DNA of 64,000 bases from assembly GCA_963817375.1 (NCBI GenBank), contig CAWFOB010000004.1:248001-312000 (forward strand), given 5' to 3'. Made by a program: the position numbers and the translations under genes. Source of the stretch: JACVRM01 sp963817375. GTDB lineage: Bacteria > Actinomycetota > Thermoleophilia > Gaiellales > Gaiellaceae. Shown piece by piece: positions 26,046 to 36,503 of this stretch; the first letter of the stretch is position 1; every line of letters starts with the position of its first letter. The notes under the pieces were generated by a model that made no database searches, was not told the origin of the DNA, and was given only the letters and a program-made list of their open reading frames with translations.

Positions 26046-28459
26046 TCAGCCGGACAAGTGCACGAGCGTGGCGCCGTCCGCCGAGTCGGACTCCTGGCTC
26101 TCGACGAGCGGATGCCGGTCGAGCTCGTCGCGCACCGCCTTGCGCACCGCGCCGGTGCCGCGGCCGTGGATGACCCGGACGCTCGGCAGCCCGGCGAGCG
26201 CCGCGTCGTCGACGAAGGAGCGCACCGCCTCGCGCGCCTCCTGCGCGCGCGGCCGCGGACGTCGAGCTCGGTCGGGACGTCGCTGCGCGGCGCCGCCGCG
26301 CGGACGCGCACCGCGGGCTCCGGCGCCTCGGCCGGCTCGCGCCGCGCGTCGGGCCGCAGGCGCGACGAGCGGCACGCGGACGCGCAGGCCGCCCGGGGCC
26401 GAGCACCTCGGCCTCGTCGCCCTCGATCGCGCGCGATCGTGCCGCGGACGCCGAGCTCGGGCGCCTGCGACCGGGTCGCCCGCCGCGAGCGGCGCCGGCC
26501 GCGGCAGCGGCTCGTCGAGCGCGCGCAGCGCCTCGCTCGGCGCGCGCGGCCCGCTCCGACGCGGCGCCGAGCCGGCGGTCGCGCTCGCGCTCGGCGTCGG
26601 GCGGCGTCGCCGCCGCCGCTCGCGCTCGCTGGCGCGCGCGGCGCGGATCTCGTCGCGCAGCGCCGCGAGCTCGGCGCGCGCCTCGGCCAGCTCGCGCTCC
26701 GCCTCGGCGCGGGCGCGCCTCGCGCTCTCGCGCGGCCGAGGCCCGCACCTGCGTCGATCTCGCTCCGCCAGCTCCTCCTCGCGCTCGCGCGCGCGCTCGG
26801 TCGCAGCGCGCTCGCCTCGGCGCGCTCCTCGCGCGGCGTCGCGCGTCGCCGACGGCCTCGCGCTCGGCCGCCTCCGCCTCGGCGAGCAGCTCGGCGACGC
26901 GCAGCCGCTCGGGCGCGACCCGTGCCGCGCGCGTCGTCGACCACCGCCGCGTCGAGGCCGAGCCGCTCGGCGATCTGCAGCGCGTGCGACGTGCCCGGGC
27001 CGGCCGAGCGCGATCCGGTAGAGCGGCGCGTGCGTCTCGGGGTCGAAGCCCGTCGCCGCGTTCGGCGACGCCGTCCGTCGCGCTCGCCCACTCCTTCAGC
27101 TCCGCGTAGTGCGTCGTCACGACCGTCAGCCGCGCCTGGCGCGGCGAGCCGCGCGAGCAGCGCCTGCGCGAGCGCCGAGCCCTCGACCGGGTCGGTGCCC
27201 GCCGCGAGCTCGTCGAGCAGCACGAGCGACCGCTCGGTCGGCGGCGCTCGAGGATCGCGACGAGGTTGCGCGACGTGCGCCGAGAAGGTCGAGAGGCTCA
27301 TCTCGATCGACTGCTCGTCGCCGATGTCGGCGAGCACCTGGTCGAAGACGGGCAGCGCGGCCTCGTCGGCCGGCGGCCGCAGGCCGGACTGGTGGAGCAG
27401 CGCGGCGAGGCCGAGCGTCTTCAGCGCGACGGTCTTGCCGCCGGTGTTCGGGCCGCTGATCACGAGCGCGCGCAGCTCGCCGAGGTCGAGGTCGATCGGC
27501 ACGGCGGTCGCCGGGTCGAGCAGCGGGTGGCGCGCGCCGAGCAGCCGCACCGTCGCCCGCGACCTCGACGGGCGCGCCGCGCCAGCGCCGCGAGAGCGTC
27601 GCCGCAGCGCGAGCGCGAGGTCGAGCGCCGCGACGCCTCGACGAGCCGCGCGCAGCGCGTCGCCGTCGCGCGCCGACGGACGCGGACAGCTCGCGCAGGA
27701 TCCGCGCCGACCTCCTCGCGCTCGGCGCGCGGCCGCCTCGGCGCAGGCGGTTGTTGAGCTCGACGACCGCGAACGGCTCGACGAACAGCGTCTGGCCCGA
27801 GCGCGGAGGTGTCGTGGACGATCCCCGGCACGCTGCCGCGCGCGCTCGCGCTTGCACCGCCAGCACCGGCCGGCCGCCGCGCTCGGTGACGAAGTCCTCC
27901 TGCAGGTGCTCGCGCAGCTCGGTCAGCGGGCGAGCCGGCGCAGCTCGCTCGGCGACGCGCTGCCGGCCGTCGCGCAGCTCGCCGCGCAGCCGGCGCAGCC
28001 GCGGCGAGGCGCGTGTCGCGCAGGTCGGAGCCGTCCTCCTCGACGCAGCGCTCGATCGCCTCGGCCGAGCGCGCCGAGCGCCGGGTCGACCGGCGCGGCG
28101 AGCTCGGCGCAGGAGCGGCGCCGTCTCGCGCTGGGCCTCGAGCGCGCCGCGCAGGCCACGCCGTCGCGATCGTCGCGGCGACCTCGCGCAGCGTCGCGGG
28201 CGTCGAGCGTGCCGCCGCGCGCCGCGTGCGCCGCGGCCTCGCGCACGTCGGCGAGCCCGTGCGAGCGGCGGCTCGTCGGCGATCGTCGAGCAGCGCGATC
28301 GCCTCGGCCGTCAGCGCCTGCCGGCGCGCGACCTCGTCCGGGTCGGCCGAGGGCTCGAGCGCGCGCGCGAGCGCGGCGCCGCGCGGCGGTCGCGGCGGCC
28401 GCCGCGAGCCGCTCGACGATCGCCGGAAACTCGAGCACGGCGAGGGCGTGGGCGTCCAC
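26046..28459 (-). pseudogene. mutS2: MutS2 ATPase/nuclease (frame broken as given)
   Basis: MutS2 binds collided ribosomes in Bacillus and splits them; older work linked it to recombination control. Fragments across frames: 'MDAHALAVLEFPAIVERLA' at the start, 'ALVISGPNTGGKTVALKTLG' (Walker A), 'ADIGDEQSIEMSLSTFSAH' (Walker B and signature), 'SLVLLDELAAGTDPVEG', a long coiled-coil region, and a C-terminal Smr domain ('VRVIHGRGTGAVRKAVRDEL', with the HGRGTG nuclease motif). About 800 residues if repaired, the normal size. It starts 9 bases after the VLRF1 stop, so the two are almost certainly one operon. About 2.4 kb with many shifts. Confidence 0.85.
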
Positions 28460-28468
28460 GCACCCAGT

Positions 28469-29101
28469 CTAGGAAGGTGCGTCGGTGACGACCTCCACCG
28501 CGTAGACGTCGTGGATCGCGCGCTCCAGCACCTGACGGCGCGGCTCCGGCACGGTCAGGAAGCGCGGTGTCGTCGTGGCGGCGATCTGCGCGAGCTCGCG
28601 GCTCGCAGCCAGCGCCTGGCGGACGGCGGTGCGGTCGCCGCCGAGCGCCACGGCCCGGAGCCGGCCCTGGTACGGGCCGAGCACGCGAACCCCGTTCTCG
28701 GCGGCCGCCTCGACGAGCACGCGCGCCTGGCCCTCGCGGCGGCGGCGGAACCTGTTCGCCGAGGAGCCTCCGGCACGGTGGCGCCCGTGCACGTTGCGCG
28801 TGCCGACCTTCGACGCCACCAGCTCGTCGCCCTCGAACACGCCGGCGGCGAAGCCGCCGAGGCGGACGAGCAGCACGCCGACGAGATGATCCTCGGCGAC
28901 CGCCGCGAGCAGCGGCGCGACGTGGACGACGTCCCATTCGCCCTCGGCCGCCAGGCCGAACGGCGGCCGGACGGTGACGGTCTCGCCGGCGAGCTCGAGG
29001 CGCGCCTCGCCGCTGGCATAGAGCGACCGGCCCGGTGTCCCTTCGAGCGGCGCGAAGCGCTTGCGGACATTCTCGCGGACGATGAAGCGTCGTTCGGCCA
29101 T
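28469..29101 (-). CDS. acVLRF1-type peptidyl-tRNA hydrolase (Vms1-like release factor)
   Basis: Family related to eRF1/Vms1 domain proteins that cut peptidyl-tRNA on split 50S ribosomes. 210 residues, intact frame. The key motif is 'HGRHRAGGSSANRFRRRREG' (about residues 103-122), placed like the catalytic GGQ/GSQ loop; here Gln is Ser. Flanking parts ('PPFGLAAEGEWDVVHVAPLL', 'VGVLLVRLGGFAAGVFEGD', 'VRVLGPYQG') follow the actinobacterial VLRF1 pattern. Start ATG 29101 abuts an 18-base inverted repeat. MutS2 follows 9 bases downstream, supporting a joint role in ribosome rescue. Confidence 0.8.
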   Translation of the reverse strand: MAERRFIVRENVRKRFAPLEGTPGRSLYASGEARLELAGETVTVRPPFGLAAEGEWDVVHVAPLLAAVAEDHLVGVLLVRLGGFAAGVFEGDELVASKVGTRNVHGRHRAGGSSANRFRRRREGQARVLVEAAAENGVRVLGPYQGRLRAVALGGDRTAVRQALAASRELAQIAATTTPRFLTVPEPRRQVLERAIHDVYAVEVVTDAPS

Positions 29102-29119
29102 GCGCGATTGTTATCGCGC
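29102..29119 (-). promoter_or_regulatory. Inverted repeat at the VLRF1 start
   Basis: GCGCGAT-TGTT-ATCGCGC (7-bp arms) touches the ATG of VLRF1. On the gene's strand it contains GATAAC about 10 bases before the ATG, compatible with a -10 box of a leaderless transcript, so the palindrome could be an operator over the promoter. Confidence 0.35.
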
Positions 29120-29178
29120 GAGGCGGGTGGGAAGATCAGTGGCCTCCACTGCGTCCAGGACACTGAGGTACGAAGCCG

Positions 29179-29796
29179 ATGACGAAAGGTGGCGTTATGC
29201 AGGAGCACGCACAGGCGTCGATGGTGTCGGAGTCCGATCTGCACGGCGGTCTCTCGACCACGATTTCTCGCAGCGCCGTCGAGGAGGCGCTCCGGCTCGA
29301 GGAGCCGCCGGAGCTCGTCCTCGACGTCACCGGCCCGGCCGGGGAGCGCAGCGTCGCCGTCTCGTGGAAGCGGGACGACCTCGAGCGGCTGCTCCGCGAG
29401 GCGACCGGCGACAGCATCCAGCTCACCTTCGACCGCGCCGCGCTCGAGCAGGCGTTCGCCGAAGACGACGTCGAGGCGCACGGCCTCAAGCAGAAGGCGG
29501 CCATCCTCGCCGTCGCCGTTGCCGCGGCGGCCGGCGTCGCCGGCGGCGCGTCCGCGATGCCGATGACATCCGGCGCCGGCCCGGCGATCGGCCAGGCCGA
29601 CCCGACCGACGGCGGCATCGTCAACTCGTCGACCGGCATGCGGCTCGTCAACGAGCAGCCGGCCACGGGCGGCGACAGCGTCATCTCCGAGATCGCCCCG
29701 GGCGCTGCTGCGCTCGGCGGCGCCGCGATCATCATCGCCGGCGCCGCGTTCGCGTTCGGCAGCGCAGGCCAGCGCCGCCGTCCTGCAGTCACCTAG
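29179..29796 (+). CDS. Hypothetical protein with two C-terminal membrane helices
   Basis: About 205 residues. The N-terminal ~110 are soluble and acidic ('SAVEEALRLEEPPELVLDVT', 'RDDLERLLREATGDSIQLTF'), then come an Ala-rich helix near residues 112-128 and a second near 178-196 ('GAAALGGAAIIIAGAAFAFG'), with a Gly/Ser/Pro-rich loop between. The last residues are basic (GQRRRPAVT), suggesting an inside C terminus. ATG 29179 has GAGGT nine bases upstream; ATG 29197 with AAAGGTGG is an equal alternative. No family recognised. Its stop is 6 bases from the converging kinase's stop. Confidence 0.65.
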   Translation: MTKGGVMQEHAQASMVSESDLHGGLSTTISRSAVEEALRLEEPPELVLDVTGPAGERSVAVSWKRDDLERLLREATGDSIQLTFDRAALEQAFAEDDVEAHGLKQKAAILAVAVAAAAGVAGGASAMPMTSGAGPAIGQADPTDGGIVNSSTGMRLVNEQPATGGDSVISEIAPGAAALGGAAIIIAGAAFAFGSAGQRRRPAVT

Positions 29797-29802
29797 CTGT
29801 GC

Positions 29803-31446
29803 TCACGGAGCCGGGGCGTCCTCGCGCCCCGGCTCGCACCTCGGCAGCTCCACCACGAACGTGGCGCCGGCGCCGGGCTCGGAGCTGACGCCGAGGCGAC
29901 CGCCCATGCGCTCGACGAGCTCGCGCGAGATGTAGAGGCCGAGGCCCGTGCCGCCCGGCGCGTGCGTCAGCTGCGGGTCGGCGCGGAAGAACTTCTCGAA
30001 GATGCGGTCCTGGTCGGCGAGCGGGATGCCCGGCCCGGAGTCGCTGACGAGCACGCGGACGGCCCCGTTCGACGGCTGGACGCGCACGGCGACCGCGCCC
30101 TCTCCGCCGTACTTCAGCGCGTTGTCGAGCAGGTTGACGAGCACCTGCTGGAGGCGGTCGGCATCGGCCGATGCGGTGGTGTCGCCGGCCTCGACCTCGA
30201 CCTCGAGCTCGGGCGCCATCGTGCGGACGGCCGCGCGGGCGAGCTCGGCGACGTCGACGGGCTCGGGCTCGACGCGAGCGGCGCCGCGGTCGAGCTGGCT
30301 CGTCAGCAGCACCTCCTCGGTGATCTGACTGAGGCGCGTGGCCTGCTGGGCAATCACCTCGACCAGCTCGCGCTGGCGCCCGCGGTCGAACTCGACGTCC
30401 TCGCGCAGGAGCGTCAGGGCAGCACCGTAGATCGCCGCCATCGGCGTGCGCAGCTCGTGCGAGATCGTCGTGATGAAGTCGCTCTTCGCCTCGTCGAGCC
30501 GCCGGTCGCCCGTGACGTCCCGGAATGCGTAGACGACGCCCGGCGTCGCGCGGACGGCAACGAACGAGAGCCAGAGCTCGCGGCCGCCGACCGAGACCGG
30601 CAGCGTGACCGGATGGGCCGCCGACCCGGCGCCGGCCGCGGGCACCCGCTCGGTGATCGCGTCCCAGTCGGGGAAGGCCTCGGCCGCGGGCCGGTCCAGG
30701 ACGGACGCGGCGCGCAGGCCGAGGAGCAGCTCGGCTCCGCGGTTCCAGAAGCGAACGCGGCCCGCGTCGTCGACGAGGAAGATGCCGTCGCCGACCGCCT
30801 CGAGGACCGCAGCGGCCTGGGCGCGCTCGGCCGCGACGGCGCGCGCGGCCGCCTCGGCCGCCGCCAGGCGGCGCTGCTCCTTCTGCAGGCGGGCGTGGCG
30901 GACGGCGATCGCCGTCTGGGTGACGATGCCCTCGAGCACCTCGAGCTGCTCGGGCGCGTACGTCACGCGGTCGCTCATGAGCTGGACGACGCCGACGACA
31001 CGGTCCTCGTGCTTGATCGGCACCATCATGGCCGCCTGCGCCGCCGGCGGGCCTGTGTCGGGGATCTTCTTGAGCTCGCCCCCGGCGTCGACCTGGTAGT
31101 AGGTGCCCTCGTCCTTGACCTGCTCGCGGACGTCGTTCACGAGCAGCGACTCGCCGGACATGATCACGCGGCTCTGCATGCCGCCGCCCGCACGGTTCAG
31201 CGGGAGCGGCGGGAAGATCGACGCGTCGAGGCGCTCGCCGTCGGCCCACGCGTACTCGCAGTGGATCACCTCGGTCTCCGTGTCGAACGAGGAGACGATC
31301 ACGCCGTCGTGGGAGATGACGTCGGCGAGCAGCTCGTGGAAGCGGTCGTAGACGCCCTCCGGCTCGACGGTCGCGCCAAGCTCACGTGCGACGTGCAGCA
31401 GCAGCTCGGCCAGGTCGGCCTTGCGCTGGAGCTCGGATGCTCCCAT
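29803..31446 (-). CDS. GAF-PAS sensor histidine kinase
   Basis: 547-residue kinase without obvious membrane segments, so probably cytoplasmic. Order: GAF domain (about residues 15-190, 'MMVPIKHEDRVVGVVQLMS'), helical linker, PAS domain ('AVLEAVGDGIFLVDDAGRVRF', about 210-310), H-box 'FITTISHELRTPMAAIYGA' (His near 328), N-box 'LQQVLVNLLDNALKYGG', G1 'VSDSGPGIPLADQ', F-box 'IFEKFF', G2 'GGTGLGLYISRELVE'. All catalytic boxes are intact. ATG 31446 begins MGASELQRKADLAELLLHVA. It is divergent from the SARP-type regulator; no partner response regulator is adjacent, so it is an orphan kinase here. Confidence 0.9.
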   Translation of the reverse strand: MGASELQRKADLAELLLHVARELGATVEPEGVYDRFHELLADVISHDGVIVSSFDTETEVIHCEYAWADGERLDASIFPPLPLNRAGGGMQSRVIMSGESLLVNDVREQVKDEGTYYQVDAGGELKKIPDTGPPAAQAAMMVPIKHEDRVVGVVQLMSDRVTYAPEQLEVLEGIVTQTAIAVRHARLQKEQRRLAAAEAAARAVAAERAQAAAVLEAVGDGIFLVDDAGRVRFWNRGAELLLGLRAASVLDRPAAEAFPDWDAITERVPAAGAGSAAHPVTLPVSVGGRELWLSFVAVRATPGVVYAFRDVTGDRRLDEAKSDFITTISHELRTPMAAIYGAALTLLREDVEFDRGRQRELVEVIAQQATRLSQITEEVLLTSQLDRGAARVEPEPVDVAELARAAVRTMAPELEVEVEAGDTTASADADRLQQVLVNLLDNALKYGGEGAVAVRVQPSNGAVRVLVSDSGPGIPLADQDRIFEKFFRADPQLTHAPGGTGLGLYISRELVERMGGRLGVSSEPGAGATFVVELPRCEPGREDAPAP

Positions 31447-31506
31447 CGCCGCCGACGGTACCGCAGCGTGTTGACCGCCGCCTCCCCCGCTGATTTCGTG
31501 GAGCGA

Positions 31507-34500
31507 GTGGAGTTCCGGATCCTCGGGCCGCTCGAGATCGGCGACGGCGAGCGGGTGCTCGCGCTCGGCGGCGCGAAGCGCCGCGCCGTCGCCGCGCTGC
31601 TGCTCCTGCACGCAAACCGCGTTGTCGCGGCCGAGCAGCTGATCGACGGCGTGTGGGGCGACGAGCCCCCTCCCTCGGCCACAGGATCGCTCCAGAACCA
31701 CGTGCTCCGGCTCCGCCGCGAGCTGGGCGACCGGCTCGTCACGCAGGCGCCCGGGTATCTGATCCGCACCGAGCCGGGCGAGCTCGACCTCGAGCGCTTC
31801 CGGCGCCTCGTGGACGGGGCGCGCGCGGCGGAGCCGGCCGCAGCCGCCGAGGCCCTCCGCGAAGCGCTCGCGCTGTGGCGCGGCGAGCCGCTCGCCGACC
31901 TCGCGGGCGAGCCGGCCGCGGCCGCCGCGGCGCACCTCGGCGAGCTGCGCCTCGAGGCGCTCGAGCGGCGGATCGACGCCGACCTCGCGCTCGGCCGCCA
32001 GGCCGAGGTGATCCCCGAGCTCGAGCAGCTCGTCGCGGAGGAGCCGTTCCGCGAGCGCTTCCGCGCGCAGCTCGTGCTGGCCCTGTACCGCGCGGGACGG
32101 CAGGCGGACGCGTTCGCGGCCTACGCGGCGGCCCGCGAGGCGCTCGTCGAGCAGCTCGGCGCGGAGCCCGGCGAGGAGCTGCAGGAGCTCCAGCGCGCGA
32201 TCCTGCAGCAGGATCCGGCGCTCGGCGGCCCCGTCGAGGCGCCTGCTGCCGAGGCGCCGCGGGTCGAGGCCCTCGCGGAAGACGGTGACGGTTCTGCTCG
32301 GCGATCTCGTCGCAGTCGGCGAGGACCCCGAGGCGCGGCGCGAGCTGCTCCGCGGCGCCCGCCAGCAGGCGAACGGCGTGGTGGTGCGCCACGGGGGCCA
32401 ACCCGGGCACACGGCCGACGACCGGGTGCTCGGCCTCTTCGGCATCCCGGCCGCACGGAGGACGACGCGCTGCGCGCAGTGCGAGCGGCGTGCGACCTGC
32501 GTGCCGCCGGGATCGCGGCGGGCCTCGGGGTCGCGACGGGCGACGTGGTCACAGGCGACCCCGGACGCGGCGAGCCGCTCGCGTCCGGCCGGCCTCTCGA
32601 AGAGGCCGACCGGCTGCGCGGGGACGCCGCCCCCACGGAGGTGCTCGTGGGCGCACGGACGTGGAGGCTGGTACGCCACGCCGTCGAGGCCGTGACGCGC
32701 GACGGAGCGCATGCCGTCCGCGCCGTCGTCGGCGACGACGCCGTCGTCCGCCGTCTCGATGCGCCCTTGGTCGGCCGGGAGGACGAGCTGGACGAGGTTC
32801 TCGCCGCGTTCCGGCGGGTCGACACGTGAGCGGCCGGGCGCGGCTGGTCACGGTCTTCGGCTCGCCCGGTGTCGGCAAGACCCGGCTCGCGCGCGAGGCG
32901 CTGACCCGCCTCGAGCCCGGTGCGATATGCCTGGTGGGCCAGAGTCCGGCCTCGGGCAGCGCGCCTACCTTTGCGCCGCTTCGCGACGCCCTTGCAGCCC
33001 GTCGCCGACGGGTCAATCGGCGCGCCTGGGCGGCCGAGGTGCTCGCGGACGACGCCGACGCGAGCGGCGCGGTCGACGCTCGTCGCGGCGGCGGTCGGCG
33101 AAGCCGGATCGAGCGGGCCGGTCGACGACACCGCGTGGGCCGTCCGGCGGCTGCTCGAGGCGCTGGCGCGCCGCGCGCCGGTCGTCCTCATGCTCGAGGA
33201 CCTCCACTGGGCGCCGCCGGCATTCCTCGATCTCGTCGAGCACATCGCCGGCCTGGCCCGTGGGTCGATCCTCGTGCTCGCCCTCGCACGGCCCGAGCTC
33301 CTCGACACGCGTCCGGAATGGGCCGGCGGACGGCTCAGCACGACGACCCTCCTCCTCGACTCGCTCGCCGAGCCGGACGCCCGCCGGCTGCTGGCGGAGC
33401 TCGACGCGGGCGCAGACCTCGCCGACGAGCGTCGCAGCAGGATCCTCGCCGCTGCCGGCGGGAACCCGCTTTTCCTCGAGCAGCTCGTCGCCGCCGCGCG
33501 CGAGCGCGACGACGCCGACATCCCGGACAGCATCCACGCCCTGCTCGCAGCACGTCTGGACGCGCTCGGCGACGACGAGCGCCGCGTCGTGCAGGCGGCC
33601 GCCGTGTGCGGCCTGTCGTTTCCGGTCGCGATCGTGGAGCGCCTGGCCGAGCGCGACGCCGGGGAGATCCTCAACGGGCTCGCCCGGCGGGATTTCGTCG
33701 AGCCGGATGTCCCGCGAATGCCCGGCGAGCGCCGCTGGGCGTTCCGCCACGCACTGCTTCGGGACGAGGCGTACGCGAGCATTCCCAAGCGGCGGCGCGC
33801 CACGCTGCATGAGCGAGTGGCGGCGATCGTGCTCGAGCTCGCCGGGAACTCGGGCCTCGACGTCGAGGAGGTCGTCGGCGGCCACCTCGACGCGGCGTAC
33901 CGTGCGCTCGCCGAGGTCGCGCCAGCGGCGCCCGAGGGAGCCGAGCTCGCACGCGCGGCGGCATCTCACCTCGCGGCGGCCGGAAAGCGCGCGCACAACG
34001 AGATGGACGTCCGCGGCGCGGCACGGCTGCTCGGCAGAGCCGCCGAGTTGCTGCCAATCGACGACCCGGCGCGGATGGCGTTCGTGCCACTGCTCGTCGA
34101 CGCGCTCTCGTGGACCGGGGAAGGCCGCGCCGCCGAGCTGGTGATCGACGAGGCGATCGCAGCGGCGGATCCGGCGGACGAGCACCTCCTCGCACGGCTC
34201 ACCGTCACCCGCGAGTGCCTGCTGCTCTGGGACCAGACGCGCAGCGACTGGGCCGACGTCATCGACGGCCTCCGCCGTCGGATTCGCGTGCTCGAGGCGG
34301 CCGACGACCACGAGATGCTCGCCTTCGCACACGTCGGGCTGTTCATCGCGCTCGAGCGCCAGCCGGCCGTCTGGGAGGACGCACGACTACCTCCTCACGG
34401 CGGCCCGGCATGCCCGGCTGTCCGGTGCGCGCTCGCTCGAGAGCTACGCCGTGAGCTGGCTCTGTGTAGTTGCCCGACGCGGTCCGTGGACGCTCCCCGA

Positions 34501-35188
34501 GTCGCGGCGGTTCGTCCAATCCGTGCTCGACGACCCGCCGACGCGGTTCGCGCGGGGCGCCGCGCTGGGCGCCGTCGCCAATCTCGAGGCGATGGAGGGC
34601 CGCTTCGACGAGGCACGCATCCTTGCGCGCGAGAGTCATGAGATGTGGGAGGACGAGGGGATGGACGCGACGGCCGCCGCCGATCTCATCCAGGTCGCCG
34701 ACATCGAGATCATGGCGGGCGACTACGCCGCCGCGGTGCCCGTCCTCCGCGAAGCCGTCGAACGGCTCGAGGACAGCGAAGAGCCGTTCAGTCTCATCAA
34801 CGCCGCGTGGCGGCTCGCCGTGGCGCACGAGCGCCTCGGCGAGGCCGCCGAGGCGGCGGCGCTCCTCAACCGGGCGCGCGAGGCAGACGGCGGGGTCTTC
34901 GTCGGCGCCTGGTGCGACACCGTCGAGGCGGCGCTCGCAGCACGGAGCGGAGCGACCGAGACCGCGCTCCGCCTCCTCGACAGCGCTACGGCGGCGATCG
35001 CAGCCGGCCCGTCGGGGAGCTTCGGCGCCGACACGTATCTCTACGCCGCAGACGCCGCCGCGCTTGCAGGTGACGAGACGCGCGAGGCTGAGTACCTGCG
35101 CCGCGCGGCGGACCTCGCCGGCTCGATGGGGTATGTCCTGGCCGAGCGCCGCGCGCGCGAGCGGCTCTACGCGGCCGAGGCGCGATAG
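31507..35188 (+). pseudogene. SARP/BTAD + degenerate cyclase + AAA ATPase + TPR regulator (frame broken as given)
   Basis: Very large transcription activator, ~1,225 residues if repaired. It begins 'MEFRILGPLEIGDGERVLAL' with an OmpR-type winged helix, then the BTAD domain ('GYLIRTEPGELDLERFRRLV' to 'AILQQDPALGG', about residues 95-245), the hallmark of SARPs. Near 32275 the frame shifts into 'KTVTVLLGDLVAVGEDPEAR', a cyclase-like domain in which the metal-binding Asp pattern is poor. It is followed by Walker A 'FGSPGVGKTRLAREAL', Walker B 'VVLMLEDLHWAPP' and TPR-like repeats to 'RARERLYAAEAR'. Shifts near 32275, 32455, 32825, 33060 and 34390. GTG 31498 is an alternative start. Confidence 0.75.
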
Positions 35189-36389
35189 CGGACGGCGCCG
35201 GCCGTGCCGCCGTTGGCCACGACGAGCGTCGGCCGCTCGTAGCGGTCGCTCGCTCGGAGCGCGGCCGGGATACGAAAGGTGAACGTCCGCCGACCGTCCG
35301 CGCGGCCAGCCGGCGCTCGACCGACGGCTCCCCGGCTCGCGGGCTGGCAACGGCGTAGCTGAGGACGGCGTCGCCGCGGCCGCGCGTGAACCGGAGCGTG
35401 AGCGACCTCGTCCGGGGCGAAAGCCGCACGAAGTCGATTGCCAGTGGGGCCACCGACGCGCTGCGCGCGCGGCCGAGCTCCGGCAGGTGCTGGAGCCGGT
35501 CGCCGTACTCGCCCGCCACCCAGGCGGCGTAGCTGCCGAACGCGCGGGCGAACGGCCGGTGCGTGACCCGCCCGTACACCGCCGCCAGCGCCGCCGCCTG
35601 GCGCTCCGGGTGACGGGCGATCTCGCCGAGGTATGCAGGGAGCAGCGGCGGCTGCCGCTCGTCGAGCCAGTGCCAGAGCAGCTGTGCGCCGTAGCTCTGC
35701 GCGGTGACCGGCTGCCGCGGCGCGGCGAGCCAGTGCCGGAGCTGCAGGGACGAGACGATGTCCTCGACGTCCGGGAACACGCGCGTCTCCATCGCGGCCG
35801 CCGTCCCCTCGAGCACCCAGTCGTCGAGCGGCGACTCGCCGTGGAAGTACGAGAACTGGACGAGGTGGAAGAGCTCGTGGGCGACGGTGCCGTCAAGGCT
35901 GCCGAGGCTCGCCGTCGGGCTCGGGTCGAGCCAGTTCGACACGGCGAGGAAGCCGCCGCCCTCGGCGTCGGCCGCAGGGAAGGCGACGCCGAAGTAGCCG
36001 GCTGCGAAGCGCGAGACGTAGATGTCCGGCCGCGCGTCCGGGCCCCCTGCGTCGGCGAGGACGCTTGCGAAGCCGCGGCGCTCGTAGTAGGCAAGCGCCG
36101 TGTCGGCCGCGGCGCCGACGCGCTCGACGTAGTCGGGGACGCCGTCCGCATTGTCGTCGTTCAGCGGCGGGGCGCTCACCCCGAGCGTCACGTAGTGCAC
36201 CACCGCGCGCTCCGACAAGTACGTGCGCGCCGGCGTGACGTAGTCGTTGAAGACCTGGATCGCGTTCGGCGCCGCCGCCTCGGCGGCCGCCGGGACGGCG
36301 TCGGGGCGCTGCCGCTTGGCCGCGGTCGCCGCCGGAGCGAGGGCGGCGGCCAGGAGGAGCGCCGTGAGAGTCGTGCCGAGCCGTCTCAT
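35167..36389 (-). CDS. Secreted zinc metalloprotease-like protein (one frameshift)
   Basis: Signal peptide (MRRLGTTLTALLLAAALAPAATA), then a domain with 'NADGVPDYVERVGAAADTAL' and a HExxH zinc site in 'TVAHELFHLVQFSYF' (near residue 170), followed by 'WVLEGTAAAMETRVFPDVED' with a Glu placed as the third ligand of gluzincins. A ~130-residue C-terminal beta domain follows. Near 35305 one base appears to be missing: the frame must change so that the end reads 'TFTFRIPAALRASDRYERP' and 'LVVANGGTAGAVRYRAS' before the stop at 35167-35169. It then overlaps the converging SARP gene by 22 bases. Family resembles secreted metalloproteases of myxobacteria and actinobacteria; substrate unknown. Confidence 0.7.
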
Positions 36390-36453
36390 CGGCCCGAGCG
36401 TCGCGCCCCGCGCTCACAGCGCGGTCACCGTCCTCTCACACACGGTCACAAGC

Positions 36454-36488
36454 CGGGCTGCGGCCGGGACCCCGCCGGCCGCAGCCCG
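36454..36488 (-). terminator. Stem-loop downstream of the cupredoxin-like gene
   Basis: A 12-bp perfect stem (CGGGCTGCGGCC at 36454-36465 with 36477-36488) lies 16 bases after the stop of the gene ending at 36504. No T-run follows on that strand, so it may need Rho or act as an RNA end stabiliser. Confidence 0.45.
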
Positions 36489-36503
36489 TCTGGTGCGGAG
36501 GAG

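Noticed and set aside
36454..36488. Strong intrinsic terminator
   Set aside because: The stem is good but no T-run follows on the relevant strand; kept only as a low-confidence stem-loop.
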